Below, one piece after another: positions 16,495 through 24,934 of a stretch of 64,000 nucleotides of DNA. The position numbers and the translations under genes were made by a program. The notes under the pieces are model-generated. The model made no database searches, had not been told where the DNA came from, and saw nothing but the letters and a program-made list of their open reading frames with translations. The stretch comes from DASUFE01 sp036274675 (lineage in GTDB: Bacteria; Pseudomonadota; Gammaproteobacteria; HTCC5015), in the NCBI GenBank assembly GCA_036274675.1, contig DASUFE010000088.1, positions 1 to 64,000 on the forward strand, in the 5' to 3' direction. The first letter of the stretch is position 1; the number at the start of each line of letters is the position of its first letter.

Positions 16495-17469
16495 TCAGTC
16501 GGGGGGTTTATTTCGCAGAATGCCGTCCAGCGTCGCCTGATAATCTTCTATATAAGCGCCGCCAATTTCCAAGGCCCGCCGCGACATCGCTTCCGCCTCG
16601 CTCCATTGCTTACGGTCCGCGAGGGTTTGCGCCAGGTTGTTGTAAGCCGGCGCATATGCGTCATCGATCGATAGCGCGCGCCGGTAAGCAGCCGCGGCAG
16701 TATCCCGATCGCCGCCGGCATAGGCGCCATTGCCGAGCGCCATCCAGGCCATGAGGTTTTCAGGCCAGCGTTCGACCGCGGCCTGGTAACTCCTGCGCGC
16801 CGCTTCGCGATTGCTGCGCTCGAGGCCGGCGGCCGCCTGCAGGTAGCGTGCGGCATCGGCCCGCGCGGGCATTTCCCCCGGGGGCAGCACCAGCAAGGCC
16901 CAATAATCCCCGCGGCGCCAGGTGCGTTCGAAAGTGGCGATATTCGTAAGCACGCTGCGGTGCGTTCCTGACCGGAGAGTGATCTCGTCGCGCGCCAGGT
17001 CGTAGCCGATAGCGACCGCGTAATGCCACCGCGGCAGCCAGGACAGGCCGAGATTCTGCAGCACCACCACCGGATGTCCATGCGCAATCTCGTCAAAGAG
17101 GGCGACGAGTTCCGGTGGCACCGGATACGGGAGATATCCCAGACGGCGCACGGCAGCGGCCATTTCGACTGCCAGGCTGCCTTCGCGCCCCGGCAGATAA
17201 ACCAGTCGCGTCAATTCATCAACGTCTGTTTTGCGCCCCGCGGTTTCGAGCACAGTGGCGAGCGCGGCCGGTCCGCAATGATGAATTTCCTGGGGATAGA
17301 ATGGGGTCGCCTCCAATTCATAAACCGGGGGCAACCCGGACATTCCCGAAGCCAGTTGCCTGTGCTGCAGGCTGGAACAGCCCTGCAGCACTATCAGCGG
17401 CAGCGACAGTGTCGCGGCGGCCAGGAGTTGGACATGCTTTTCGGAGCTGTGCGCAGGGCGGATCGGCAT
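16495..17469 (-). CDS. PA2778-like lipoprotein: C39-type cysteine peptidase fused to TPR
   Basis: 324 residues. A lipobox (IVLQGC, Cys31) precedes a papain-like peptidase domain with Cys65 in HHCGPAAL and His149 in RWHYAVAIGYD, then TPR repeats from about 190 to 310. The layout matches what is called the PA2778 family in Pseudomonas. The next gene upstream is its usual partner, a PA2779-like protein. The C39 fold suggests processing of a double-glycine-type or other leader in the periplasm, which is inference; no substrate is identified. Confidence 0.85.
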   Translation of the reverse strand: MPIRPAHSSEKHVQLLAAATLSLPLIVLQGCSSLQHRQLASGMSGLPPVYELEATPFYPQEIHHCGPAALATVLETAGRKTDVDELTRLVYLPGREGSLAVEMAAAVRRLGYLPYPVPPELVALFDEIAHGHPVVVLQNLGLSWLPRWHYAVAIGYDLARDEITLRSGTHRSVLTNIATFERTWRRGDYWALLVLPPGEMPARADAARYLQAAAGLERSNREAARRSYQAAVERWPENLMAWMALGNGAYAGGDRDTAAAAYRRALSIDDAYAPAYNNLAQTLADRKQWSEAEAMSRRALEIGGAYIEDYQATLDGILRNKPPD

Positions 17470-17491
17470 GCCGCGACCTTGAGTGGAGATA

Positions 17492-17881
17492 CTATTTCTT
17501 CTTCACGAAGGGGAAAACATCCGTGAGGCCGAGCAGGTCGGTCACCAGTAACACCAGGAAGACGAACACGGCCGCGCCGATCAGATCACCGCCCGCCGGC
17601 AGGTTATCAATGCGATCCGCCAGGGCCTGGACCTCCGAATCCGTCAGTGCGTCGGTTCGCAGCGAGGCTTGAGCGGGGTCGACACCGAGCATGGCCAGTT
17701 GGCCGCGCACATCTTCGCGCGCCAGAAAGGCGTTGACCGTCGCGCGACTCTGTTCCGCATTCAGCAGCGCTTCCGTGCCGACGATGCCGGCGTGCGCCGC
17801 CGGGGCATAAGCCGACACAAACAGCATGCAGGCAGCGGCAATATGGCAGGCCAGTTTGGCGTGTAGTCTGAAAAAGTTCAT
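17492..17881 (-). CDS. PA2779-like small exported membrane protein
   Basis: 129 residues from ATG 17881 (GGAG upstream). Signal peptide, then GIVGTEALLNAEQSRATVNAFLARED, a helical segment with DPAQASLRTDALTDSEVQALADRID, a hydrophobic helix (about 100-122) and a lysine tail PFVKKK. The segment order matches the PA2779 family. It is 22 bases upstream of the PA2778-like peptidase and so probably its substrate or partner; function unknown. Confidence 0.82.
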   Translation of the reverse strand: MNFFRLHAKLACHIAAACMLFVSAYAPAAHAGIVGTEALLNAEQSRATVNAFLAREDVRGQLAMLGVDPAQASLRTDALTDSEVQALADRIDNLPAGGDLIGAAVFVFLVLLVTDLLGLTDVFPFVKKK

Positions 17882-18060
17882 GTGGAGTCTCCATCGGTTG
17901 ATTTTCATGAAGCTGCTGGAGCATAAAGCAATACACATACCAAGGCCGCAAAATGTTTCACAATATACGCGCCTGCCCGGCCCGGTGATTGAACTGGCTG
18001 CGGCGGAGTTTTTGCAGTTAGAATGGACGCACCATCACTATTGTGCCGGCATCGAATAGT

Positions 18061-18684
18061 ATGAATACAGGCGTGTTGTTTACGATTTCCGCGCCCTCCG
18101 GAGCGGGCAAAACGAGCCTGGTGAAAGCTCTCGTCCAGCGCAATCCTTCAATACGCATTTCCGTTTCGCACACAACCCGGGCCAAACGCCCCGGCGAGGT
18201 GGACGGACAAGACTACTTTTTCGTCAGCAAGGACGAATTTATAAAGCGGGTCAATGCTGGAGGCTTCCTCGAGCATGCCGAGGTTTTCGGTAATTATTAC
18301 GGCACTTCCCAGCGGGCGGTCGATGATTTGCTGCGGCAGGGCCAGGATGTAATCCTGGAAATCGACTGGCAGGGCGCGTCGCAGGTGCGCAGATTAAGAC
18401 CCGGCGTGGTCTCGGTTTTTATTCTGCCGCCTTCGCGGACGGTGCTGGAACAGCGGCTGCGCGACCGCGGCCAGGACAGCGAGGCCGTCATCGCCCGCAG
18501 GCTGGCGGCGGCCCGGGAAGAGATTTCCCATTACGGCGAAAGCGACTACCTCATCATCAATGAGGACTTCGAACAGGCCCTGCAGGAGCTGGAAACCGTG
18601 GTCCGGAGCCAGCGCCTGCGCCGCGAATACCAGCAGACCCGGTTTATGGACCTGATCCGGCAACTGCTGTCCCAGCCCTCATGA
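18061..18684 (+). CDS. gmk: Guanylate kinase
   Basis: 207 residues from ATG 18061 (MNTGVLFTISAPSGAGKTS); an in-frame GTG at 18043 would add six residues and neither start has a clear ribosome binding site. P-loop SAPSGAGKT, GMP-binding SHTTRAKRPGEVDGQDYFF and ILEIDWQGA are all canonical. Phosphorylates GMP to GDP; feeds GTP used by SpoT encoded two genes downstream. Confidence 0.96.
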   Translation: MNTGVLFTISAPSGAGKTSLVKALVQRNPSIRISVSHTTRAKRPGEVDGQDYFFVSKDEFIKRVNAGGFLEHAEVFGNYYGTSQRAVDDLLRQGQDVILEIDWQGASQVRRLRPGVVSVFILPPSRTVLEQRLRDRGQDSEAVIARRLAAAREEISHYGESDYLIINEDFEQALQELETVVRSQRLRREYQQTRFMDLIRQLLSQPS

Positions 18685-18767
18685 GCAGAGCCCCGGCTGG
18701 CCGCCCGGGGGTGTTTGCACTATAATCCCGCGTTCTCTGGCCTTATTTCATTCAGGAGTTATCAGTA

Positions 18768-19022
18768 ATGGCGCGCGTTACCGTCGAAGATTGCATGGGT
18801 GCGGTGGATAATCTGTTTCAGCTGGTGCTGGTCGCCTCGAAGCGAGCCCGCCAGATTTATACCGGTTCCGACCCTCGCGTACCGGAAGACGGCGATAAAC
18901 CGACCGTGATTGCCCTGCGCGAAATCGCCGCCGGCAAGGTCGGCCGCGAAGTCCTGACCGAAAAGCCGCCGGTTGTGATTGAGCCGGAAGAGCATGTGGT
19001 GCCGATAGTCCCGCAGGACTGA
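18768..19022 (+). CDS. rpoZ: RNA polymerase omega subunit
   Basis: 84 residues, MARVTVEDC...FQLVLVASKRARQI, with the IALREIAAGKV core. Omega aids assembly of RNA polymerase and takes part in the ppGpp response, fitting its position between gmk and spoT. CAGGAG precedes the ATG, and a TATAAT at 18721-18726 is a likely -10 although no good -35 is seen. Slightly variant at residues 10-14 (MGAVDN) against the usual EHVDN. Confidence 0.96.
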   Translation: MARVTVEDCMGAVDNLFQLVLVASKRARQIYTGSDPRVPEDGDKPTVIALREIAAGKVGREVLTEKPPVVIEPEEHVVPIVPQD

Positions 19023-19077
19023 GCAGCCCGCAGCCTGTACGGGCTGGAAATGTTGCCGGTCCAGGAGTCATACCCCC

Positions 19078-21246
19078 ATGGCTGAGGCGGCACCCCATAG
19101 CGAACAACCCCCGCATCCCCAGAGTCCCCCGGACCCGCTGGAAATCCTGGTGGATGCGCTGCGCAGCTATCTCCCCGAATCCGATATAGACACGGTGCTC
19201 CGCGCCTACCGCTTCGGAGCGGCGGCGCACAAAGATCAGTTGCGCTTGTCCGGCGAACCTTATATTCATCACCCGCTGGCGGTGGCCAAGCTGCTGGCGG
19301 ACCTCCATATGGACTCCGAATCCATCGTCGCCGCGATCCTGCACGACGTGATCGAGGATACGCCCACGGCCAAGAATCAACTCGCACAGGAGTTCGGCGA
19401 GCGTGTGGCCGAACTTGTCGACGGCGTCAGCAAGCTGGACCACCTGCAGTTCGACAGCAAGGCCGAGGCCGTGGCGGCGAGCTTCCGCAAGATGATCATG
19501 GCGATGGTCAAGGATATCCGCGTCATCATGATCAAGCTGGCGGACCGCCTGCACAACATGCGCACCCTCGGCGTGATGCCGCCGGCGAAGCGGCGGCGCA
19601 TCGCGCGCGAGACCCTGGATATTTACGCACCGATCGCGCTGCGCCTGGGCATCAATCCCTGGCGCATGGAGATGCAGGACCTCGGCCTGAAATCCATGTA
19701 CCCGATGCGTTACAAGATTCTGAGCACGCACGTCAAGCGCGCACGCCAGAACCGCAAGGAACTGATGGACAAGGTCGAGATCACGATCCGCGCGTTGACC
19801 GAGGACGCCGGGATCGAACTGGTGCGGATCAAGGCGCGCGAGAAAACCCTGCACAGCGTGTACAACAAGATGCGGGTACGCCGCGTGCGTTACGCCGAGA
19901 TCATGGACCTGTTCGCGCTGCGCATCGTTACGCGCAACGTCGATGAGTGCTACCGGGTGCTTGGTATCGTGCACAACGCCTACAAGCCCGTACCCGGATT
20001 GTTCAAGGATTATGTCGCTATTCCCAAGGCGAACGGATATCAATCCCTGCACACCACTGTATTCGGGCCGCATGGAATTCCCATCGAGGTGCAGGTGCGC
20101 ACCCAGGAAATGGACCGCTTCGCCGAATCGGGTATCGCCGCGCACTGGATCTACAAGGGCGGCGCCAAGCCATCCATAACGGAACAGTCGCGCACTCATC
20201 AGTGGCTGCAGGACTTGCTGGAGTTGCAGCAGAAGGCGGGCAACTCGATCGAGTTCCTCGAGACCGTGAAGATCGACCTGTTTCCGGACGAAATTTATAT
20301 ATTCACGCCGCAGGGCAAGATCGTGGAGCTGCCGCAGCACGCGACGGTGGTCGATTTCGCCTACGCCATCCACACCGATATCGGCAACAAGTGCATATCG
20401 GCCAAGGTCGACCGACGGGTGGTGCCGCTGAGCATGGAGCTCGACAGCGGGCAGACCGTCGAGATCATCACGCACTCCTCGGCGCGGCCGAATCCCGGCT
20501 GGCTCAATTTCGTGGTTACCGCGAGGGCGCGCAGCTCGATCCGCCATTACCTCAAAAACCTGACCTACGAAGACAGCGTCAGGCTCGGCGGCCGGCTGCT
20601 CAATAAGGAACTGGAGGCTTATAACCTGTCGCTGGACGAAGTGCCGGAAATGACCCTGCAGATGATATTGAAGGAATACGGCTATGAAACGAAGGAAAAG
20701 ATGCTGAGCGATATCGGCCTGGGTAACCGTATCCCGAAACTGGTGGCGCGCCGGATCGCGCCCGGTGAGGCCGAGGCGGCCGGCGAAGTCGAGCGCGAAA
20801 CCAAACCGCTCAGCATCAAGGGCACCGAAGGCCTGACAGTTTCCTTTGCACGCTGCTGCCAGCCGATCCCCGGCGACCAGATCGTCGGCCTGGTCAGCCC
20901 GGGCCGCGGTATCGTGATACACCGCCGAGCCTGCCACAACATACGCGAGTCCCGTAAGAATTCCGAAAACCTGCTGGATGTGCAATGGGCGGAAAAGCTG
21001 GAATCGACCTTCACCACCACCATCCGCGTCACCGTCACCAACTCCCGCGGCGTGCTGGCGCAGATCGCCACCATCATTTCGGAGAGCGGCTGCAATATTG
21101 AGAATGTCAGCCAGGACGAGCGTTTCGGCGGCCAGGTGCGCCTGAATTTCGTGGTCTCGGTGTCGGACCGGACCATGCTGGCCAATATCATGCGCCGTAT
21201 CCGCAACCGGAAGGCGGTATTACGGGTTTCGAGATTACGAGGCTAA
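19078..21246 (+). CDS. spoT: Bifunctional (p)ppGpp synthetase/hydrolase SpoT
   Basis: 722 residues. The HD hydrolase domain is intact (IHHPLAVA, ILHDVIED with His89-Asp90), so the protein can degrade ppGpp; the synthetase domain carries FKDYVAIPKANGYQSLHTTV (split across residues about 316-336). TGS (VVDFAYAIHTDIGNKC) and C-terminal ACT (about 650-722) domains follow. The gmk-rpoZ-spoT order is standard for gammaproteobacteria. An antisense open frame of 735 codons lies opposite and is a codon-bias shadow. Confidence 0.97.
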   Translation: MAEAAPHSEQPPHPQSPPDPLEILVDALRSYLPESDIDTVLRAYRFGAAAHKDQLRLSGEPYIHHPLAVAKLLADLHMDSESIVAAILHDVIEDTPTAKNQLAQEFGERVAELVDGVSKLDHLQFDSKAEAVAASFRKMIMAMVKDIRVIMIKLADRLHNMRTLGVMPPAKRRRIARETLDIYAPIALRLGINPWRMEMQDLGLKSMYPMRYKILSTHVKRARQNRKELMDKVEITIRALTEDAGIELVRIKAREKTLHSVYNKMRVRRVRYAEIMDLFALRIVTRNVDECYRVLGIVHNAYKPVPGLFKDYVAIPKANGYQSLHTTVFGPHGIPIEVQVRTQEMDRFAESGIAAHWIYKGGAKPSITEQSRTHQWLQDLLELQQKAGNSIEFLETVKIDLFPDEIYIFTPQGKIVELPQHATVVDFAYAIHTDIGNKCISAKVDRRVVPLSMELDSGQTVEIITHSSARPNPGWLNFVVTARARSSIRHYLKNLTYEDSVRLGGRLLNKELEAYNLSLDEVPEMTLQMILKEYGYETKEKMLSDIGLGNRIPKLVARRIAPGEAEAAGEVERETKPLSIKGTEGLTVSFARCCQPIPGDQIVGLVSPGRGIVIHRRACHNIRESRKNSENLLDVQWAEKLESTFTTTIRVTVTNSRGVLAQIATIISESGCNIENVSQDERFGGQVRLNFVVSVSDRTMLANIMRRIRNRKAVLRVSRLRG

Positions 21247-21317
21247 GCTGTCTCGTTTTGAGCAAGTTGCACGACTACTACTATCGTTAACGTACAGGCA
21301 TCTTTAGTATACGCCCC

Positions 21318-22061
21318 ATGACCAAGACCACCCATTTCGGATTCGAGGAAGTCGCGGCCGAGGCCAAGGCCGGGCGCGTGGCCGAAGTCTTTCATTCGGT
21401 GGCGAACCGCTACGACCTGATGAACGACCTGATGTCCTTCGGTGTGCACCGCCTGTGGAAACGCTTCACTTTGCAGCTGTGCCCGGCGCGTACCGGCCAG
21501 ATCGTGCTCGACCTGGCGGGAGGCACCGGCGACCTCGCGCTGCAACTCCGGCGCATGGTGGGGCCGGCGGGCCTGGTGGTGCTGGCGGATATTAACGGTT
21601 CGATGCTGGCGCAGGGGCGGTCGCGTATGCTCGACGAAGGAATCGCGAACAATGTCGAGTATGTGCAGGCGGACGCCGAAGCCCTGCCTTTCGCGGACAA
21701 CAGCTTCGATTGCATCACGATCGCCTTCGGCCTGCGCAACGTGACCGACAAGGAGCGCGCGCTCGCGAGCATGCTACGCGTACTGAAACCGGGCGGTTGC
21801 CTGTTGATACTGGAGTTCTCGAAGCCGGTACTGCCCTGGCTGGAGAAATTGTACGATCTCTATTCATTCAACGTGATTCCCCGGCTGGGTCAATGGGTGG
21901 CCGGTGATGCCGTCAGTTACCGCTATCTCGTCGAATCCATCCGCATGCATCCTGACCAGGAAACCCTGCGTGGCATGATGGATGCTCAAGGCTACGGCAG
22001 GACGGAGTTCTTCAACATGACCGGCGGCGTTGTGGCGCTGCATCGCGGATACAAGCTGTGA
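21318..22061 (+). CDS. ubiE: Ubiquinone/menaquinone C-methyltransferase UbiE
   Basis: 247 residues with SAM motif VLDLAGGTGDLA, the family signature YDLMNDLMSFGVHRLWK and GRTEFFNMTGGVVALHRGYKL at the C-terminus. Adds the C2 methyl group in ubiquinone synthesis. Stop overlaps the start of the next gene (GTGA), the first of three successive overlaps that bind ubiE, the RDD gene, ubiJ and ubiB into one unit. Confidence 0.97.
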   Translation: MTKTTHFGFEEVAAEAKAGRVAEVFHSVANRYDLMNDLMSFGVHRLWKRFTLQLCPARTGQIVLDLAGGTGDLALQLRRMVGPAGLVVLADINGSMLAQGRSRMLDEGIANNVEYVQADAEALPFADNSFDCITIAFGLRNVTDKERALASMLRVLKPGGCLLILEFSKPVLPWLEKLYDLYSFNVIPRLGQWVAGDAVSYRYLVESIRMHPDQETLRGMMDAQGYGRTEFFNMTGGVVALHRGYKL

Positions 22062-22543
22062 GCGAACGCCCGCCGGTCCGTTACGCCGGTTTCTGGCGCC
22101 GCTTCGCGGCCATCGTTCTGGATTACATCTTGTTCAGCAGCCTGCTGTTTCTCGTCCTTTACCTGATACACGGCCGCGATTACCTGCACTGGGCCATGCA
22201 TGTCAAGGATCGCGCGGTTTACAGCCTGACCGAGGGTCTTTTGAATTACGTGCTGCTGCCGCTCATCATTGTCCTGTTCTGGTTCAGGATGTCCGCGACG
22301 CCAGGCAAATTATTGCTGGGCTGCAGGGTGGTCGACGCCGCCACGCTGCAACCGTTGCGCTTCCGCCAGGCCTTGCTGCGATGCCTGGGTTACGCGGTAT
22401 CGCTCATCCCGTTGTGCTTTGGCTTCATCTACGCCGCCTGGGATCCCCGCAAGCAGGGCTTGCATGACAAGATCGCGCGCACGGTCGTGATCGTCGAAGA
22501 CGAGGCTGACCGGCTGTTGCAGGAATGGCAGGGTCAGCGATGA
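22058..22543 (+). CDS. RDD family membrane protein
   Basis: 161 residues from GTG 22058. Three to four hydrophobic helices with the RDD-family pattern YAGFWRRFAAIVLDYILF at the N-terminus, MSATPGKLLLGCRVVD in the middle and LHDKIARTVVI at the end. Its insertion between ubiE and ubiJ suggests, by position only, a link to the membrane-bound ubiquinone pathway. RDD proteins have no settled function; some affect ion balance. Confidence 0.88.
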   Translation: MSERPPVRYAGFWRRFAAIVLDYILFSSLLFLVLYLIHGRDYLHWAMHVKDRAVYSLTEGLLNYVLLPLIIVLFWFRMSATPGKLLLGCRVVDAATLQPLRFRQALLRCLGYAVSLIPLCFGFIYAAWDPRKQGLHDKIARTVVIVEDEADRLLQEWQGQR

Positions 22544-23157
22544 AGCTGCCTGCGGCATGGCTTTCCTGGCTGGAAGACAGGGTGAACGGTTACCTCGCTC
22601 TCGACCCCGAATTTCCGCGGCGCCTGGAGGCGCTGGACGGCAGGACTCTTTTGGTGGAAATCGCCGGGATGAACCTCGATATCCATATCAATATCGCGCA
22701 AAGGCGGCTTCGGCTGCACCAGCCTCCCGCGCAGACGCCGGATGCGACTCTGCGCGGTACGCCGCTCGGCCTGCTCGCCCTGTTGCGGGCCGATGACCCG
22801 ATGGCGGTGATACAGCAAGGAATGGTAGAACTGCGCGGCGATGCCCAGCTGGCACGGGAATTCAAAAAGATCTTCGACTCGCTCGATATCGATTGGGAGG
22901 AAATGGCCTCGCGGCTGGTCGGCGACTGGCCGGCTCACCGGTTCGGCATCCTTGCGCAACGGTTCAGGCAGTGGCGGCGGCGTTCCGACGAATCGCTGCA
23001 CCGCTCGCTGGGCGAATATCTTCAGGAAGAGACGCGTCTGCTGCCCGCGCGCATCGAGATCGAGAATTTCATCTCCGAGGTCGATGCGCTGCGTGAGGCG
23101 GCGGATCGCCTTGAAGCCAGGCTTGTCCGCTTACGGTCGGGCGGGAGGGACCGGTGA
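22540..23157 (+). CDS. ubiJ: Ubiquinone biosynthesis accessory protein UbiJ
   Basis: 205 residues from ATG 22540, which overlaps the RDD stop (ATGA). The N-terminal part is an SCP2-type lipid-binding domain (MNLDIHINIAQRRLRLH, ATLRGTPLGLLALL, GDAQLAREFKKIFDSLDIDWEE) and the C-terminus is a coiled coil. UbiJ with UbiK binds ubiquinone intermediates for the Ubi complex. Position between ubiE and ubiB is the standard one. Confidence 0.93.
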   Translation: MKLPAAWLSWLEDRVNGYLALDPEFPRRLEALDGRTLLVEIAGMNLDIHINIAQRRLRLHQPPAQTPDATLRGTPLGLLALLRADDPMAVIQQGMVELRGDAQLAREFKKIFDSLDIDWEEMASRLVGDWPAHRFGILAQRFRQWRRRSDESLHRSLGEYLQEETRLLPARIEIENFISEVDALREAADRLEARLVRLRSGGRDR

Positions 23158-24818
23158 TCCGCCCGCGCGAAATTCTCCGGCTGCTGTATATCAACCGCGT
23201 GCTGGCGCGGCACGGGCTGGACGAGATCATCCTGGCGACCCACCTGTTCCGGCCGGTGCGTTTCGTTTATTACCTGAATCCCTGGAACTGGTTCCGGCGC
23301 CATGAATTGCCCCGCGGCGTTCGCATCCGCCTTGCCCTGCAGGACCTGGGCCCGATCTTTGTCAAGCTGGGACAGCTGGTTTCGACCCGCCGCGATCTGA
23401 TTCCGACCGATATCGCGGACGAGCTTGCCCTGTTGCAGGACAAGGTAGCCCCTTTCCCTACCGAACAGGCGCTCGTCATCATCGAAAGAAGCCTGGGCCG
23501 GCCGCTCAAGCAGATATTCGCGGTGTTCGATGAAACCCCGCTCGCTTCGGCCTCGGTTGCTCAGGTTTACGCCGCGGAGCTGGACGGCGGGCAGCGCGTG
23601 GTGGTCAAGGTCATACGCCCCAATATTCGCGCCGTTATCAATCGCGACCTGGCCCTGATGGGTCTGCTGGCAAGGCTCGCCGAACGCTATTCCGCCGAAG
23701 CGCGGCGGCTGCGGCCCCTGGAAATCGTCGCCGACTATCAGAAAACCATTCTCGACGAACTTGACCTCGTGCGCGAGGCCGCGAACGCGAGCCAGTTACG
23801 GCGCAATTTTGAAGGCTCGGACCTGATTTACGTGCCGCGCGTGCACTGGCAATGGACCACGCCGCAGGTCATGGTTATGGAGCGGATTTCGGGGGTTCGC
23901 GTCGACAATATCGAAGAGCTGCAAGCACGCGGCGTCAATATGAAGAAGCTGGCCGAACGTGGTGTCGAAATATTCTTCAAGCAGGTGTTCGTCGATAACT
24001 TTTTCCATGCCGACATGCACCCCGGCAATATTTTCGTTTCGACACAGGATCCGGAAAATCCATGCTACATCGCAGTCGATTTCGGAATCGTGGGCGCCTT
24101 GAGCGACGGCGACAAGCATTACCTCGCCGAGAATTTTCTGGCTTTTTTCAACCGGGATTACCGGCGGGTCGCGCAGCTGCATGTGGATTCGGGATGGGTT
24201 CCCGACAGCGTGCGGATCGAGGATCTCGAAGCCGCCATTCGCGCGGTATGCGAGCCGAATTTCGAGCGGCCCCTGAAGGAAATTTCCTTCGGCAATGTGC
24301 TGGTGCGCCTGTTCCAGGTGGTACGGCGTTTTGATTTTGTCATCCAGCCGCAGTTGATCCTGCTGCAGAAAACCCTGCTGAATATCGAAGGCCTGGGCCG
24401 GCGGCTGTATCCCGATCTGGATTTATGGAAGACAGCCAAACCCTTTCTGCAGCGGGCGATGCGCCAGGAGGTCCTGTTCGAAAGCCTGCTCGATAAATTG
24501 CCGGGGCGGAAACCGGAATGGTTGCGGCGGCTGCCGGACTGGCCGGAATATATTGATCGCATTCTGCGCGACGCGGCCGCCGGGCGCCTCAAATTCCGCC
24601 TCGAGTCTGAACAGCTCGAACATCTCGAGCGACGTCTGCGCGACAACGGCCGGCGGAGTTTCGGCGCGACCGTGGGTTCAGCATTGCTGATCAGCGCGGC
24701 GGTTGTTCTGGCGACGGGAGCGGCGCCTGCGCAGTGGTTTTGGGGTGTGCCCTATGAAAGCTGGGTACTGGGGATCGCGGGTGCTTTTATATTAATAGTG
24801 TCCGGACGCACGACATGA
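23154..24818 (+). CDS. ubiB: UbiB atypical kinase/ATPase
   Basis: 554 residues from GTG 23154. The ADCK family KxGQ motif is visible (FVKLGQLVSTR), as are the Ala-rich loop ASASVAQVY, ADMHPGNIF and AVDFGIVG. Two hydrophobic helices close the protein, as in UbiB. It supports ubiquinone synthesis through ATPase activity, probably by extracting lipid intermediates from the membrane. Last gene of the overlapping ubi unit. Confidence 0.97.
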   Translation: MIRPREILRLLYINRVLARHGLDEIILATHLFRPVRFVYYLNPWNWFRRHELPRGVRIRLALQDLGPIFVKLGQLVSTRRDLIPTDIADELALLQDKVAPFPTEQALVIIERSLGRPLKQIFAVFDETPLASASVAQVYAAELDGGQRVVVKVIRPNIRAVINRDLALMGLLARLAERYSAEARRLRPLEIVADYQKTILDELDLVREAANASQLRRNFEGSDLIYVPRVHWQWTTPQVMVMERISGVRVDNIEELQARGVNMKKLAERGVEIFFKQVFVDNFFHADMHPGNIFVSTQDPENPCYIAVDFGIVGALSDGDKHYLAENFLAFFNRDYRRVAQLHVDSGWVPDSVRIEDLEAAIRAVCEPNFERPLKEISFGNVLVRLFQVVRRFDFVIQPQLILLQKTLLNIEGLGRRLYPDLDLWKTAKPFLQRAMRQEVLFESLLDKLPGRKPEWLRRLPDWPEYIDRILRDAAAGRLKFRLESEQLEHLERRLRDNGRRSFGATVGSALLISAAVVLATGAAPAQWFWGVPYESWVLGIAGAFILIVSGRTT

Positions 24819-24880
24819 TGAAAGTCAGCGGGCAAATTGTCAGGACTGTATAATCGCCCGCCATCGCCCTGATATATTTA

Positions 24881-24925
24881 TTATTCTCTCCGCGTTTCCG
24901 GCGAGTTCAGCGAGAAAATTCTTGA
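24881..24925. repeat. Short remnant of the family A palindrome
   Basis: TTATTCTCTCCGCG and GCGAGAAAATTCTTG sit close together between ubiB and uvrD without the usual centre. A TATAAT at 24849-24854 just before it may be the -10 of uvrD. Confidence 0.4.
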
Positions 24926-24934
24926 AACATATCA

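Noticed and set aside
18778..20985. 735-codon open frame opposite spoT
   Set aside because: It is a shadow caused by GC-rich codon use; spoT on the plus strand has complete family motifs over the same bases.
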